NCBI GenBank assembly: GCA_019321725.1
Contig: CM033119.1
Location: forward strand, 434,001-498,000
Reading direction: 5' to 3'
Source of the DNA: Paulownia fortunei
Lineage: Eukaryota > Streptophyta > Magnoliopsida > Lamiales > Paulowniaceae
Length of the DNA: 64,000 nucleotides
In this document: positions 1 to 11,015 of the stretch, in pieces
Numbering within the stretch: position 1 is the first letter of the stretch
Layout of the letters: every line of letters starts with the position of its first letter
The notes under the pieces: generated by a model
The model's input: the letters and a program-made list of their open reading frames with translations, nothing else
The model's database searches: none
What the model was told of the DNA's origin: nothing
Made by a program: the position numbers and the translations under genes

Positions 1-75
1 AATTACATGTGCCAAAGTTATAATCTACTAAAATTATTACACATATCAAACACACACACAAGGAATACATTTTCA
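1..75. repeat. Diverged direct repeat, copy 1 (second copy at 5995-6070)
   Basis: The first ~75 bases match 5995-6070 at roughly nine positions in ten, including a CA-rich run and the words around GGAATACATTTTCAC. The second copy lies in the 5' flank of the cysteine-rich peptide gene at 5015-5413. The repeat therefore suggests a duplicated flank, with the retrotransposon remnant sitting between the copies. Similarity fades after about base 75, with only weak matches further on. Confidence 0.65.
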
Positions 76-299
76 CTTTTCATCCCGCTATGAATTCAAT
101 ACTGATGGGTGTGTGTTCATTTTATTTTATTATAGCTCAGTGCAATGTTTAATTTCAATCCAAATAATTTAATGGCACAAGAATTTCAAATTATATTAAA
201 TATACATGAGGTTTATGTTCTAATTAAACATGTATAAATATTTCCCTTATACTCATTTATAAGGTATGTATTTTATTGCTCGTTTTTTGTTGGTTTACT

Positions 300-1280
300 G
301 ATTTAAGTATTGAAGGAGCTTTTCTAGGACAACTCCAAAACCCTGTTCGAGCTGTAGGTGGAGAACTTAGCTCTAATAGCAAGCAATCAGAATACAAGTG
401 GTGAAGTAGAATTGACACCTCAGCATCTAGAGGTAAGCTATATCATTTCGACACCGTTTGTGGAAACACTCTACTGCAACACTGAGAATGAAGACACGCA
501 TAAAAGTAAGAGAGACCAATAGATAAGGAGCCCACTCAGAATGAGAGCTAATGATAAATGAGACACCATCAATGGCATCATAAATGTCATTTTTGGGGGT
601 CTATCGGGCAGAGACCCGAGAAGTGCGCTCAGAACTTACAAGGAGTTGGAAGAAATAAGCTCCCAAATTTTCTTTGCTATCAGAAAAATTCTTCACGCTC
701 GTGAAAGGAGCATGGGGTCACGTTTGGGTAGCAGGATATCAACCTTGCAGCTGAGCAGTGTGCTAATGCAATTGTTATCACTGTAATGTTGTCCCATTTC
801 TTCGTGAAACGAGTGCTGATAGATGGAGCAAGCATTATGGACATCATTTTCTATTATGCTTTCCAAAAGCTTAGGATTGATCAAACCCAAGTGATTCTTA
901 TAAGCACTTATCTCGTGGGCTTTGTCAGAGAAGTGGTGAACGCATTAGGAGAAGTGACACTTCCATTTACACTGGGAATACAGGGACTGTTCCAAGTCAC
1001 AAAACTTGTGAAATTTCTAGTGGTAAAGTCCTTTTCAGCCTACAATATGATTATGGGGAGACCTAGTCTTAACCAGTTTCATGCAATTGCTTCAATTGTC
1101 CATATAAAGGTCAAGTTTCCAACAATCACCAGAGTATGGGAAGCTTGGGGTGATATGCAAACTGCCAAGGCATTCAATGTTGCCACCCTAAAGAAAGCCA
1201 AAGGAGCAGCAGCAAGCCCTGAGGACACAATGAGCTCCTCACATCTACTATTGTTCAAGTCATTTATTGCTTTTTAGCCT
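300..1280 (+). mobile_element. Ty3/gypsy retrotransposon remnant: gag end and aspartic protease
   Basis: A phrase near 463 resembles the leader just after the LTR in plant gypsy elements (a form of 'ggcgccgtttgtggaa'). From about 560, one frame reads like the gag-pol linker, with an IINVIFGGLSGR-like stretch. From 786 an open frame of 163 codons matches the retroviral-type protease: RVLIDGASIMDIIFY is the catalytic Asp-Gly region (usually DGGS or DTGS), followed by LVGF and later by MGRPSLN and HIKVKFPT. No reverse transcriptase, RNase H or integrase follows. Frames are broken between the gag-like and protease-like parts, so this is a dead, internally deleted copy. The LTRs could not be delimited. 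Confidence 0.75.
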
Positions 1281-1523
1281 ATGAGCTATTTGAACTATTT
1301 CATTCCAGTATTTATGTTTTCTTTCCAGGACTCCCTGTTTATGGGAGATTACATTTCTATAGCATTCACAAAATTATTTAGCTAAGTCTATGACAACCTA
1401 TCTATACACTTGTTCATTATTGTTATTACTGTTTGTACACGTCGAAAATTTTAATCATGTCTGCAAAAAACCTAATGCATCCAAAACTTTGAAATCGGCA
1501 AATAAGCAAGTAGGCAGAAACAA

Positions 1524-1783
1524 CCAAGTCTCGTAAGCAGTGGCTCAAAAGCATTCCGAGCATACAACTAAGTCCCATAAACGGTGGTTCAAAATCATCC
1601 CGAGCATACGACCAAGTTCTATAAGTGGTGGCTAATAACTATCCCTGGCATACGACTAAGTCTCGTAAGCAGTGGCTCAAAATTATTCCGAACATATAAC
1701 CGAGTCACGTAAGCGATAGCTCAAAACCATTCTGGGCATGCGATAAAATCTTGTAAGTGGTGGCTCAACACCATCCCAAGCTC
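1524..1783. repeat. 44-bp minisatellite, about six degenerate copies
   Basis: Units begin near 1524, 1568, 1612, 1656, 1700 and 1744. Each carries a core like 'aagtctcgtaagcagtggct' followed by a 'ccgagcatacga'-type tail. Copies differ at several positions but the spacing stays at 44 bp. The array lies just downstream of the retrotransposon protease relic. Tandem repeats in the 3' untranslated part of an element are typical of the TAT branch of Ty3/gypsy elements, so it probably belongs to the same element. Confidence 0.8.
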
Positions 1784-1799
1784 ATTTCTATGGCAATTC

Positions 1800-4440
1800 T
1801 ATGAAAGAAGACACAACACTAGCCCAAGCTTACTTCAAATCTCCTGGGATAACTCAAGCTAAATCAAACATTCACAAAAAAAATTAAAAAAACATAAGCG
1901 AGGACACAACACAATATATAAAAATCAAAGGGATTTACTTAACATATTATAAATTAAAAGCAGCAATAACAATGAATGTACATGTCGGTATCTGGAAAAC
2001 ATCAACATCACAAGGATAAAGCAGAAATAAATAACCTAACATAAGTTCAGAAAACATAAAGCATAATCCCAAAACAATGGATGAAGAAATAAGCTAAAAA
2101 ATCTTAAGTAGCACCATCCTGGGGGCCCACCTCCTTCCTGCATGTCCTGAGGCTCCTCAGTTGTAATGAAGGCTTCAGGAATGTCGCGAAGTGCTGCGAT
2201 CTCACCCTCATCATCATCAAACACATTAGGATCAACAACATTACATTCTTTTTAGAGAAGCGACGGGCCTCTCTCAGAGTGCGCCGACAATCGCAGACGA
2301 TGCAATCATAAATCTAAATGGCCCACTCTAAGACAGCTAGACTGAGGCCTCAGAAGCCTAAAAAGCCTTTACTGCAACAGCTTCTCGATAGGCTAGAAAG
2401 CTTGTCCCATCCTCACATGAAAGGAACATCTCATTGATCCTTACCTCACAATCATCCTGGATCTTCCAATTCTCTAACTCTGAGGCCATCTCAGCCATCT
2501 TGTTCTCATATCAGACAATCTTTTGTGTTGCAGCCTCTAAGCACTCTGCTGCTTTTTTCAAGCTGTCAAGTCAGCGAATAACCACGATGGACCTAGTGAG
2601 AGCCTAATCAAAAAGAAAAAAAAGTATTATCATCAAGGGAAATTATTTTAAGTAATGATAAAACCAAACAAACTACTTACTCAAGCTATGTCTCTAACAA
2701 ATAAAGCATCCAAGCCGGATGAGAGAATGTGGCTAAGCCTGCTAAGATCATCGTCGCTAATAATGCTCTTGGTCTTACTCCAACCCAGTGATATTTTAAA
2801 AGTATCCTATAGGGATTGGATCTCATCCTAGAGATTAATGCCAGAAGAAAACAAGCTTGAGCCAGCACTGTCCCTAGGATGAGTGACATCCACCTCCTCT
2901 GTCGGCCTCTTGCTCGCAGCGGGAGCAAAGGGAGGTTGGCCAAATGGCTGCCACTGCCAGTCTCAGATGGTCAAGACAAAGACCTATGCTCACCTCTAGC
3001 ATGTTAGGTAAGTATTAGCTCTCCTCTCCGTCTCTTCAGGATGGAGGTCTTGACGACCTCCCACCAACATCACAATACTTCTTCTAATAAGCTTTGATTA
3101 CCACCACATCCAACTCTTTCTCTGGAAAAAAAAGCATATCACACATTAAAAGTAGATATATAAAGCAAAAACAACACCTAAGCAATATGAAACATTCAAA
3201 TACCTAAAGGGAATAAGAATTTAACATCAAATGGCTAACAAAACAATCACGTAGCTGTGCAATGTTCTCTGAAGTCGTCATGCGAGCTACGGGAAATGGA
3301 AGGAATAGAAGGAGAACTACTTCACTAGGGAGAAAGCCCCTAGCCATTATCTCTGATGTAGAAGAACTTTTTCTTCTAAGGACCACGGAAAAAAGCTACT
3401 CCATCTAAGAATCTACCAGGGAAAGAAATGGTAGAAAGGCTCCTCAGTCACTCTCCTCACAATGATGAAAAATGAAAGAAAGCTATCTAAGGTCAGACCT
3501 AACTTTCCTAAACAATATCAAAACCCCTCAAAGTACATATAAAAATTAGGAGTAAACTAACCAACGCAAAGGCCATAAGCGTGTGTGATCTCTACTACGA
3601 GGAGAGAACGAGGAAGTAAGAATCCACAAGCAAAGCTGAACATATAAACAGTGAAGTATCTTGTAGGTAGCTCTCTAAGCCTCTAGCCAGGAGAAGAAAA
3701 AAGAAACTTAAAGCAAAAACGCAAGTCTAATCTCTTTCGAAGTAAGATATGATCTTCCCTGAACACAACACAGTCTAATATGTCAAAATTCATCACCCTA
3801 TAACATACTAACACTGAACTGTGAATAAAGAGATCTTCTCCAGACTCAGACGCCTCTTCAGGGGCAAACTCATCCTGACTACCGTCACCAGGATTGTTGT
3901 CACTATCCTAATCTCCTAATGAATTCGAACTACCCCCTTGGGATCTAAACTCCTCATACCCTAATGAATCAAACGAACACTCATGTAACCTCAAAAGTGC
4001 ATTCCTCAACTCAGGAGATATTCTCTCAAGATACTCTGTGGAGAATGATTTTTTAGCCTAAGTCATTCATAAAAAGGAAGAGAAAAATAGAAGGGAGTCG
4101 AATAAATTGAACTAAGGACAATACTACCCGTCAGGCCTATGACATCGAAGGAACTGCCATGATGCCTGGGTAGAAGCTCGATTGAGGCACAAAGGCCTCT
4201 GCAGGAGGGGAGGTCGATCAAGGCTTTGCCTCAGCTGGAAGAAGCTGTTGCGACCGAGGCTTCAATGCCTCAGTCGAGTAAGAGAGCTGCAAGGCAGACC
4301 TTCCTCCATAGTAGGAAGATGGCCGACAAAGGCCTCTCTACCTCAGTCAGATGACGTACAATCACCCGCGCAGTAGCTCTTCCCTGGTCCCCGGATGACT
4401 CGACGGGTTAGACCCACTAAACTCCTTAGACTCTTTTTAT
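1800..4440 (-). pseudogene. Decayed antisense coding relics, probably of the same retrotransposon
   Basis: This stretch has a higher GC content than its surroundings and several short minus-strand frames. One, at 2036-2224, is acidic (FDDDEGEIAALRDIPEAF). Read on the minus strand, 2270-2600 gives a broken coiled-coil-like stretch rich in Lys, Glu and Ala (such as KKAAECLEAATQKI and ENKMAEMASELENW), interrupted by stops. TAT-type gypsy elements often carry an extra antisense frame downstream of pol, which fits the position after the protease and minisatellite. I cannot assign any single frame to a named protein. The rest of 2700-4440 shows only short frames. Confidence 0.35.
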
Positions 4441-5014
4441 TATTTTAAAATATTAAAATATACATAATTTTATAAATAATACACTAACCCTTTCTAAAAA
4501 ATATTACATATATAAATTTTTAAATATAAAAAAAAATTATGGCTTTAAAAATAAAAAATAAAAATCCGTCTTGAAACGATTGTAACACACAATCTGTTAA
4601 AGCCTTCTCCTGATCATTGAAAATTTAACTAAAAATAAAAATAAGATAGGATATAAAAAAAAAAAAAAACAGCTTTTTTTAACTGAAAATGGGAATTATG
4701 ACTGGACTTTTCATCTTGTTTGATATTTTCCTTTGCTTAATTTATCTTTTACCCCCTCTTGAACTTTGGAATTATGATGGTTTAGTGGTTTCAAAAATCA
4801 AATTTAACTTAGATAACAAGTTAAAAATTCAAGAATTCAAATATGAGCCCATGACAAAGTAAAGTAACAAAACAATACTCACTTTTCCACTGCTTTCACA
4901 ATTTTTTTTTTTTTTATAGAATTCCACATGTTTGAAACATATTCCAAACACTACAGTTGGGGGTTGATGCCAAAAACCCCATTATTACAAGAAAATTAAA
5001 AATTAAAAACAACA
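4441..5014. other. AT-rich intergenic stretch
   Basis: The stretch is AT-rich with A and T homopolymers near 4660 and 4905. No coding frame, RNA gene or recognisable repeat is visible. It forms the 3' flank of the cysteine-rich peptide gene on the minus strand. Confidence 0.5.
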
Positions 5015-5413
5015 TTAATTTTTTGGACAAATGATCTCACAAGAGCATTTGCTTTGGTTATTCCCAACATCAACACATCGAATTTTTCTGGGCATCTGGC
5101 TTGCTGCATATTTCCCCAAAACTCGGAAGAAACAGTCTCGATTTCCATTTGAACCACATGCACCTTCCCTCGGAATATCCGGAGCCGGGCAATATTTGAG
5201 TTGCCCTATGAAAATTCACACACAAAAAAAAAGAAGTAAATATATTAAGATAATTTAATGAAACACGAAATATTAATAACATAACATTTTTCAAGGATTT
5301 TTCAAAAGATTGAAAATAGATGTTCGTTGCATGAAATATTTACCTAGAGACGGAGTGAATAGAGTTAGCAAAACTGCCAAACATAGCATGGAGATCACAG
5401 TAGAATTTTTCAT
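5015..5413 (-). CDS. SCRL/defensin-like cysteine-rich secreted peptide (two exons)
   Basis: Exon 1 is 5344-5413 and exon 2 is 5015-5205. The 138-bp intron has GT-AG ends (donor after TCTCTAG, acceptor ATTTTCATAG). The join keeps frame and gives 86 residues. Residues 1-24 form a classic signal peptide: a short polar start, then LCLAVLLTL, then a small-residue cleavage region. The mature part has the layout of plant SCRL/defensin-like peptides: Cys, then GACGSNG, Cys, a Cys before VDVG, KCSC, and a Cys close to the end. Such peptides are secreted signals or defence peptides; the SCRL group was named for similarity to pollen coat SCR ligands. Only seven cysteines are present. Where relatives have a CxC pair before the Asp-Val-Gly stretch, this one has IRC, so one partner is missing. 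A TATA box lies 71 bp upstream. Confidence 0.82.
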
Positions 5414-5483
5414 TTTCTCTGATTTTTTTTTAATGGAAATATTAGGTTTAAAAGATTATAGAAAGTATGCTCATGGGAACAGC

Positions 5484-5494
5484 TTTTTATAGAT
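5484..5494 (-). promoter_or_regulatory. TATA box of the cysteine-rich peptide gene
   Basis: On the minus strand the site reads CTATAAAAAGC. It lies about 70 bp upstream of the start codon at 5413, which leaves a 5' leader of about 40 nt if transcription starts 30 bp downstream of the box. Confidence 0.6.
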
Positions 5495-7030
5495 GTTCAA
5501 ATTGGAACTGAACATAACATGATTATATGAAACAGGCCTTCGTAGGGTAAGTTGGAAATGTTGGCAATTGATTTACTTATCATATAAAATAGGATAATAG
5601 TTTTGAGTTACCTAATAAAACTATATAAGATTGGCCTATTTGTGTTGTCTCAGTGAGATTAGGAATTCAAATGATGAAATTGCATAAATATTTATTTTAC
5701 AAATTGAGGATTACTGAACCACAAAAAAAATTCTCTTGCATCTAATAAAGATGATGAAAATAATTACCACAATGAGATTATAAGTGTGGTAATATATGAT
5801 TGTTTGAATAGATGACAACAAATTGAAATTTTTTGTCATAATTAGTGTAGTATTAGGTATAAAGTCTTAGGATTACGATGATTTATGCCAAACATGTCTA
5901 TATTAAATTATATAGATAGTATAGAACAAACATCCTTTTACCTTACTAATTCTTGCAAAATAATAAGGAATATATAAAATTGCAATTATTGAAATTATAT
6001 GTGCCAAACTTATAATCTAATAAAATTATTTCACATATCAAAGACACACACAGGGAATACATTTTCACAAAAGTTCTACCTAGAGAAAAATCCCTTAATG
6101 AATTCAACATCCTTATATATGATGAAAATTTCTACTTTATTTTTCATTGTTTAATTTTAATTTATACTAATATCATTAAACGCACATATAGTGTGTGTGT
6201 GTGTATATATATATATATTATATACAATGTATATGCTATTTCGAAAAGTGTGACATAAAATATATTCTTTTATCAACATTATTGTTATTTTATTCAAAAT
6301 AATGTCAAATTTTGAAATAAAACAATATAATTCTATAAAACTTAAAGTTTGTTATGTTATATCACAAAGATTAATAAAAATATGATAATTAAGAGAACTT
6401 TGAATTATCCATTACATTGCATAAACATATTGAAGTTCATTATGCTACTTGTAGTATATATTAATTCCACTTCAAATATAAGTAATAGATTCTTTAATTG
6501 AAGAATATATAATTTATTTTATATATTTTGAAATAATATCAATGTTCGTAGTATACATACTACATATATCTCTGTCTTGACTGTTACGTTAAATGATTAT
6601 AAACAATGATAGATAAAGTGAAAAAACATATATAAAGAGATATGTTGGTTATTTTTAAATAAACATTTGATAAAAATTTAAGTCGGGTGTTATTTTTCGT
6701 TTTTTTTAAAGCACAGGGGGATAATTAACACTTCTTTCATTTTATTGGGAGCTTTTTACCCTTTTATCATTTCAGAAGGGTTAAAATGCCATTACCCGTA
6801 AATTCACTGCATGCAGTTCCTTGGCCTATTAACACTTTCATGGACACAGCCCTGAAAGCTCTCACGAGATATCAGCTCTTATCACCGCTGATTTCTGCAT
6901 AAATAAACATTGAAAAAAAATCATTCAAGAAGTACAGCTAAAAAGAGTATTCTGCAAATACTTTTTCTCACGGATTCTCACTTGCAAAATACCAACTTTC
7001 TTGATTTCATCACATGAACCCCAAAAAAAT
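5495..7030. other. AT-rich intergenic region with repeat copy 2 (5995-6070)
   Basis: No coding frame is supported here. The region holds the second copy of the repeat found at the left edge (5995-6070) and a short GT/AT microsatellite near 6188-6220. It carries the 5' flanks of two divergent genes, the cysteine-rich peptide (-) and the first GDSL lipase (+). Confidence 0.55.
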
Positions 7031-7033
7031 AAC

Positions 7034-7042
7034 ACTATAAAA
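7034..7042 (+). promoter_or_regulatory. Probable TATA box of the first GDSL lipase
   Basis: The site reads CTATAAAAC about 120 bp upstream of the chosen start codon at 7163. Two in-frame ATGs lie upstream of 7163: 7001, which is upstream of this box, and 7061, which is near the predicted transcription start. Confidence 0.45.
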
Positions 7043-7162
7043 CCCTTGCACATATTAAACATGAAAAACATACTCAAATTTGTAGTGAAAAAGATCAAGT
7101 GTCCTCCATTTGAGCTATCTGTAGCAGCTGCTACTCATATAAACTCTGTTTTTCAACTGGAA

Positions 7163-8632
7163 ATGGCAACTTCCAGTGGATTTGTTTTGTGGGTTGTTTT
7201 TAGTTTCTGGTGTTTAACAGGTAGTTGGGCTGGCAGGGGTTGTTCACAGCCTAATAATCAAGGGCCCCAAGTGCCATGCCTTTTTATATTTGGAGATTCA
7301 TTAGTTGATAATGGCAATAATAATGATATACTCACTCTTGCTAGAGCAAATTACAGACCTTATGGCATCGACTTTCCACAAGGCGCCACTGGACGTTTCA
7401 CCAATGGCCGTACTTTCGTCGATATTTTAGGTGCTACATAATTATTAGAAAAAAAAATACTATCTAAGCATTATGAATTTCAATGTGTTTACTTCATACA
7501 TCATCTCAATTAAGGTGGTTAACATCACTAAGTTGTACTGTGTAACATGTTTTAGTTTCTTGGTGTCATCATTTTCAGCTCAGTTATTAGGCTTTCCAAA
7601 CTACATCCCCCCCTATGCCAGTGCTCGTGGCCGAGCATTACTTCAGGGAGCAAATTATGCATCAGGAGCTTCTGGAATCCGAGATGAAATATTTATCTTG
7701 TTATTACAGGGTGATCACATGTCAATGAATCAGCAGGTCGATAGCTTTGCTAGGACTGTGCAGCAGCTGAGTAGGTACTTCAGAGGAGATGTCAATAACC
7801 TTGGCAACTATCTCAGCAAGTGCATCTTTTACTCAGGATTGGGAAGCAATGACTACCTCAACAACTATTTCATGAGCGATTACTATTCAACCGGCTCTGA
7901 ATACACCCCTCAAGACTATGCTGCTTCTCTCATCCAGGATTACACCAAACAATTAACGGTGGATAACTTTTCGTTTTCTTAGATTTTTGCATATTTTGTG
8001 TTGTTTATTAAGTTGTTCTATATTCTTCTGATGAACGTTCGTATATCCAGGAATTATACAACTTGGGAGCTAGGAAAGTGGTTGTGACTGCAGTTGGACA
8101 AATAGGGTGCATACCCTATCAGCTAGCGCGATATGATGGTAATGGCAGCAGGTGCAATGAAGAGATCAACAATGCTATTTCCCTCTTCAACAGAGGCCTG
8201 AAAAGATTAGTCGATAGATTTAACAAGGGCCAGCTTCCTGGGGCAAAATTTGTTTACCTGGATTCATTTCAAAGCAGCCAAGACCTAGTCCTAAATGCAA
8301 AAACTTATGGTATACATATATAATTTCAAGTAGTAGTGCTATGTTTTGCTAATTCAAAAGGGTTAGATGGGATTCTGTTCTCACTGTTTTATGCATACTA
8401 TGGAACAGGATTTGAAGTGGTTGACGAGGGATGTTGTGGGGTGGGAAGAAACAATGGACAGATAACATGCCTTCCTCTTCAAATGCCATGTGATGACCGC
8501 GAAAAGTACTTGTTCTGGGACGCATTTCATCCAACTGAAGCTGCCAACATTTTACTTGCCAAGAAAGCGTACAGTTCCAAGTCTAAATCACATGCTTATC
8601 CGATTAATATACAGCAGTTAGCCATGCTCTAG
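7163..8632 (+). CDS. GDSL esterase/lipase, At1g33811-like
   Basis: Exons are 7163-7430, 7579-7958, 8051-8309 and 8409-8632, giving 376 residues. The chosen start puts a signal peptide (VLWVVFSFWCLTGSWAG) at the N-terminus, as usual for these secreted SGNH hydrolases. Block I is FIFGDSLVDNGNN with nucleophile Ser46. GSNDYLNNYF carries the oxyanion-hole Asn. FWDAFHPTEAAN near the end supplies Asp340 and His343. Closest remembered relative is Arabidopsis At1g33811 (shared QIGCIPYQLARY and CCGVGRNNGQITCLPLQ). The family cleaves ester bonds of lipids, cutin precursors or acylated cell-wall compounds; the substrate here is unknown. Odd point: residues encoded by 7689-7709 (IFILLLQ) replace the TGxNL segment of relatives and look like an exonised intron tail. 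The gene converges on the second GDSL gene, 410 bp apart. Confidence 0.9.
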
Positions 8633-9042
8633 GATGTCTGAGAAGTCCTTTGGATGGCTGAAATATTTGGAGAGAACTTTCATTTCAAATGTTTAATGGT
8701 CTGGATTGTCTTGAGTGCAATCTCTGTTTCATGGTCTGGATTGTTGTGTCTAAATCATTGTTAAGGCAATGTTAAGATTGTTCTCCACATCAGAGATAAA
8801 TTAACTTGTAAATTCATATAACGGGCTAACTCTATTTATAAGCTAAAATCAGGTAGCTATAAAAATTATAATAGATTGACACAATTCTAGCACAGCAGAA
8901 AATCAACAGCTTTTCCTGGATGAATTTCCTATAATTCGGCTCTCTCACCAGTTACAAACAGCCCAATAAATTTAGCTGACTACACAAAGAAAGAGGTTAC
9001 ATTCCAGATAAAGATTTAAGATTGCCATGTTCGACTGTGAGA
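8633..9042. other. Shared 3' flank of two convergent GDSL genes
   Basis: The 410 bp between the two stop codons must hold both 3' untranslated regions and polyadenylation signals. AT-rich words occur, but I see no strong single signal. The fragment 'gtctggattgt' occurs twice (8699 and 8732). Confidence 0.5.
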
Positions 9043-11015
9043 TCAAAGATTGGCAAGTTGCTCTATGTTCATGGGATACACAAAATCCTTATTTCCATTG
9101 AAAGCTCTCCGGCCAAACAAGATGTTTACAGCTTCCGTTGGGTGGAATGCATCCCAGAATATGTACTGATTCCTGTCTGGACATGGTGTCTGGAATGGAA
9201 GACAAGTGATCTGACCTCTGTTCCTCCCAATACCACAGCACCCACGATTTACCACACTGAATCCTATAATATTTTCAAGTGCAACAAAGAAGATCTAGTG
9301 AAACAATGTTTCAAAATTTTCAAAGAAGAGAAAACAAAGGAAAGTTTAGGTACCATATGATCTAGCATTAGCAAGGAGATCTTGGAACATGTTGCGAATG
9401 TCAATGTAAGAAAATCTAGCACCAGGAAGATTAGCACTGAGGTGGTTAATCATGACCTTTGTGTTTGAATTAAATGGGAAAACAAGCTGGTTAACTTCCT
9501 CTGAGCATACACCATTGTTACTTTGAGCAAGGATGCTAGGAATACAACCCATTAGTCCAAGACCTGCTATCACAAATTTCCTAGCTCCAAGATTGTACAA
9601 CCTCTGCAATATAATTTCAGAACAAAGAATCAAGAAAATGTAACAATTTACAACCAAAAATTTCTTTTTCATGATAAAAGAATGTGTACAATAGGCATCC
9701 ACAATCAAAGTTGGTAGTATCTTACAGTGAGCTGTTGGGAGTATTGCTGAATCAAGAGAGCTGCAAATTGTTGAGCATTGTACTGATTCTTCGTGTTGTA
9801 ATTTGGCATGAGGTAATTGTTGAGGTAGTCGTTGCTGCCCATCCCAACGAAGAAAATGCACTTCGCTAGGGCTTGTGCCACATCTGGTGCGCCAAGACTG
9901 TCCGTAATTTGATCAAGAGTGTTCTCAAAGTTTCTGATTTGTTGGTTAAATGGAATGCGAGTAACCTGCACGTGATTGAATATCCCAAAGAAAATCACAG
10001 TTCTATTTGAATGTATTTGATTAAACAAACACTGCAATGTCACTTACTGTTACCAAACTTAGAATGTGGAACTGTTGGCCAAAAGTGCACCAACAATTCA
10101 ATTTACTTCTGATGTTTGGCGACGTGTAAGTAATGACCGTAGCAAAGGTGTCAACAAGCAGACAGACAACAGTATTATGTGGTCATATTAAGGCATTCAA
10201 CACTATTTATTGGAATTTGTTGTTTTGCAAGAAACAACATATCTGTGAATCGATACAGAAGTATGCATCATCAAACAAATACACCTCACATCATAGAAAT
10301 TCTCCTGCCGGTATTGATGATAGAAAAGGGATGAAACCCATAAAGGGCCAGTAAAAACAAGTTAATATACATGATTCAACTCTTTAATATATTTAGGAAA
10401 ACAAACAGAATATATTCTCTTGAGGATAAATAATTAGTTTTAAAGGAGGCAAACAAAGTTACACAGAGAAGCACTCACAAAATTTCTGCCTGTAATGTCT
10501 AGTATACCAGCAGCAGCAGAGGCATAATTAACTCCATATCGCATCTGATCACCAGAAGCCTCAGAATAAGCAGGAATCAGGGGTAGTCCAAGCAATTCAG
10601 CTGCACATGCATGCCACAATATAAGGCATAAGCTCTTTTAAAAAAAAAAAAAAAAAAAGACAAACAAACAAACAAACATGCACTAAGGCTAGTAAGAAAT
10701 CCAATTTGGAAGAGTTGAATAATTGTGCAAGAAATCTCTACCAATGGTATCAACCATGGTGTAACCATTGGAGAAGCGCCCAGTCGGGCCACCCTTGAAA
10801 TCAATGCCATAAGGAAAGTAGTTGGCTTTTGCAAAAGAAGGCAAGTTATTGTTGTTGCCATTATCTATCAGAGAGTCACCAAAAATAAACATGGCAGGCA
10901 CTAATGCTCTTCTCTGTCCACTAACTCCCTCATCTTCTTGACCCCTTCCAAAACCTGCATTATTTGCACTCAGCACCAAGAAAACCACAAAAAGCCTCAA
11001 GAACTTATCGGCCAT
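9043..11015 (-). CDS. GDSL esterase/lipase, At1g71691-like
   Basis: Exons run 10742-11015, 10479-10600, 9726-9965, 9354-9603 and 9043-9263, all with GT-AG introns, giving 368 residues. A signal peptide (FLRLFVVFLVLSANNAG) starts the protein. FIFGDSLIDNGNNNNLPSF holds nucleophile Ser48. GMGSNDYLNNYLMPNY holds the Asn block. FWDAFHPTEAVN gives Asp333 and His336. Long shared phrases (FAKANYFPYGIDF, CIFFVGMGSNDYLNNY, CCGIGRNRGQITCLPFQ) place it with Arabidopsis At1g71691. It has the five-exon structure, with an intron after ITGRNF. The convergent neighbour lacks that intron, so the two are diverged paralogues rather than a recent tandem pair. Intron 1 (10601-10741) contains a poly-A run and CAAA repeats. 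The product should be a secreted ester hydrolase of unknown substrate. Confidence 0.92.

Noticed and set aside
7001..7162. N-terminal extension of the first GDSL gene by 54 codons
   Set aside because: The upstream ATG at 7001 precedes the likely TATA box, and only the start at 7163 places a signal peptide at the N-terminus.
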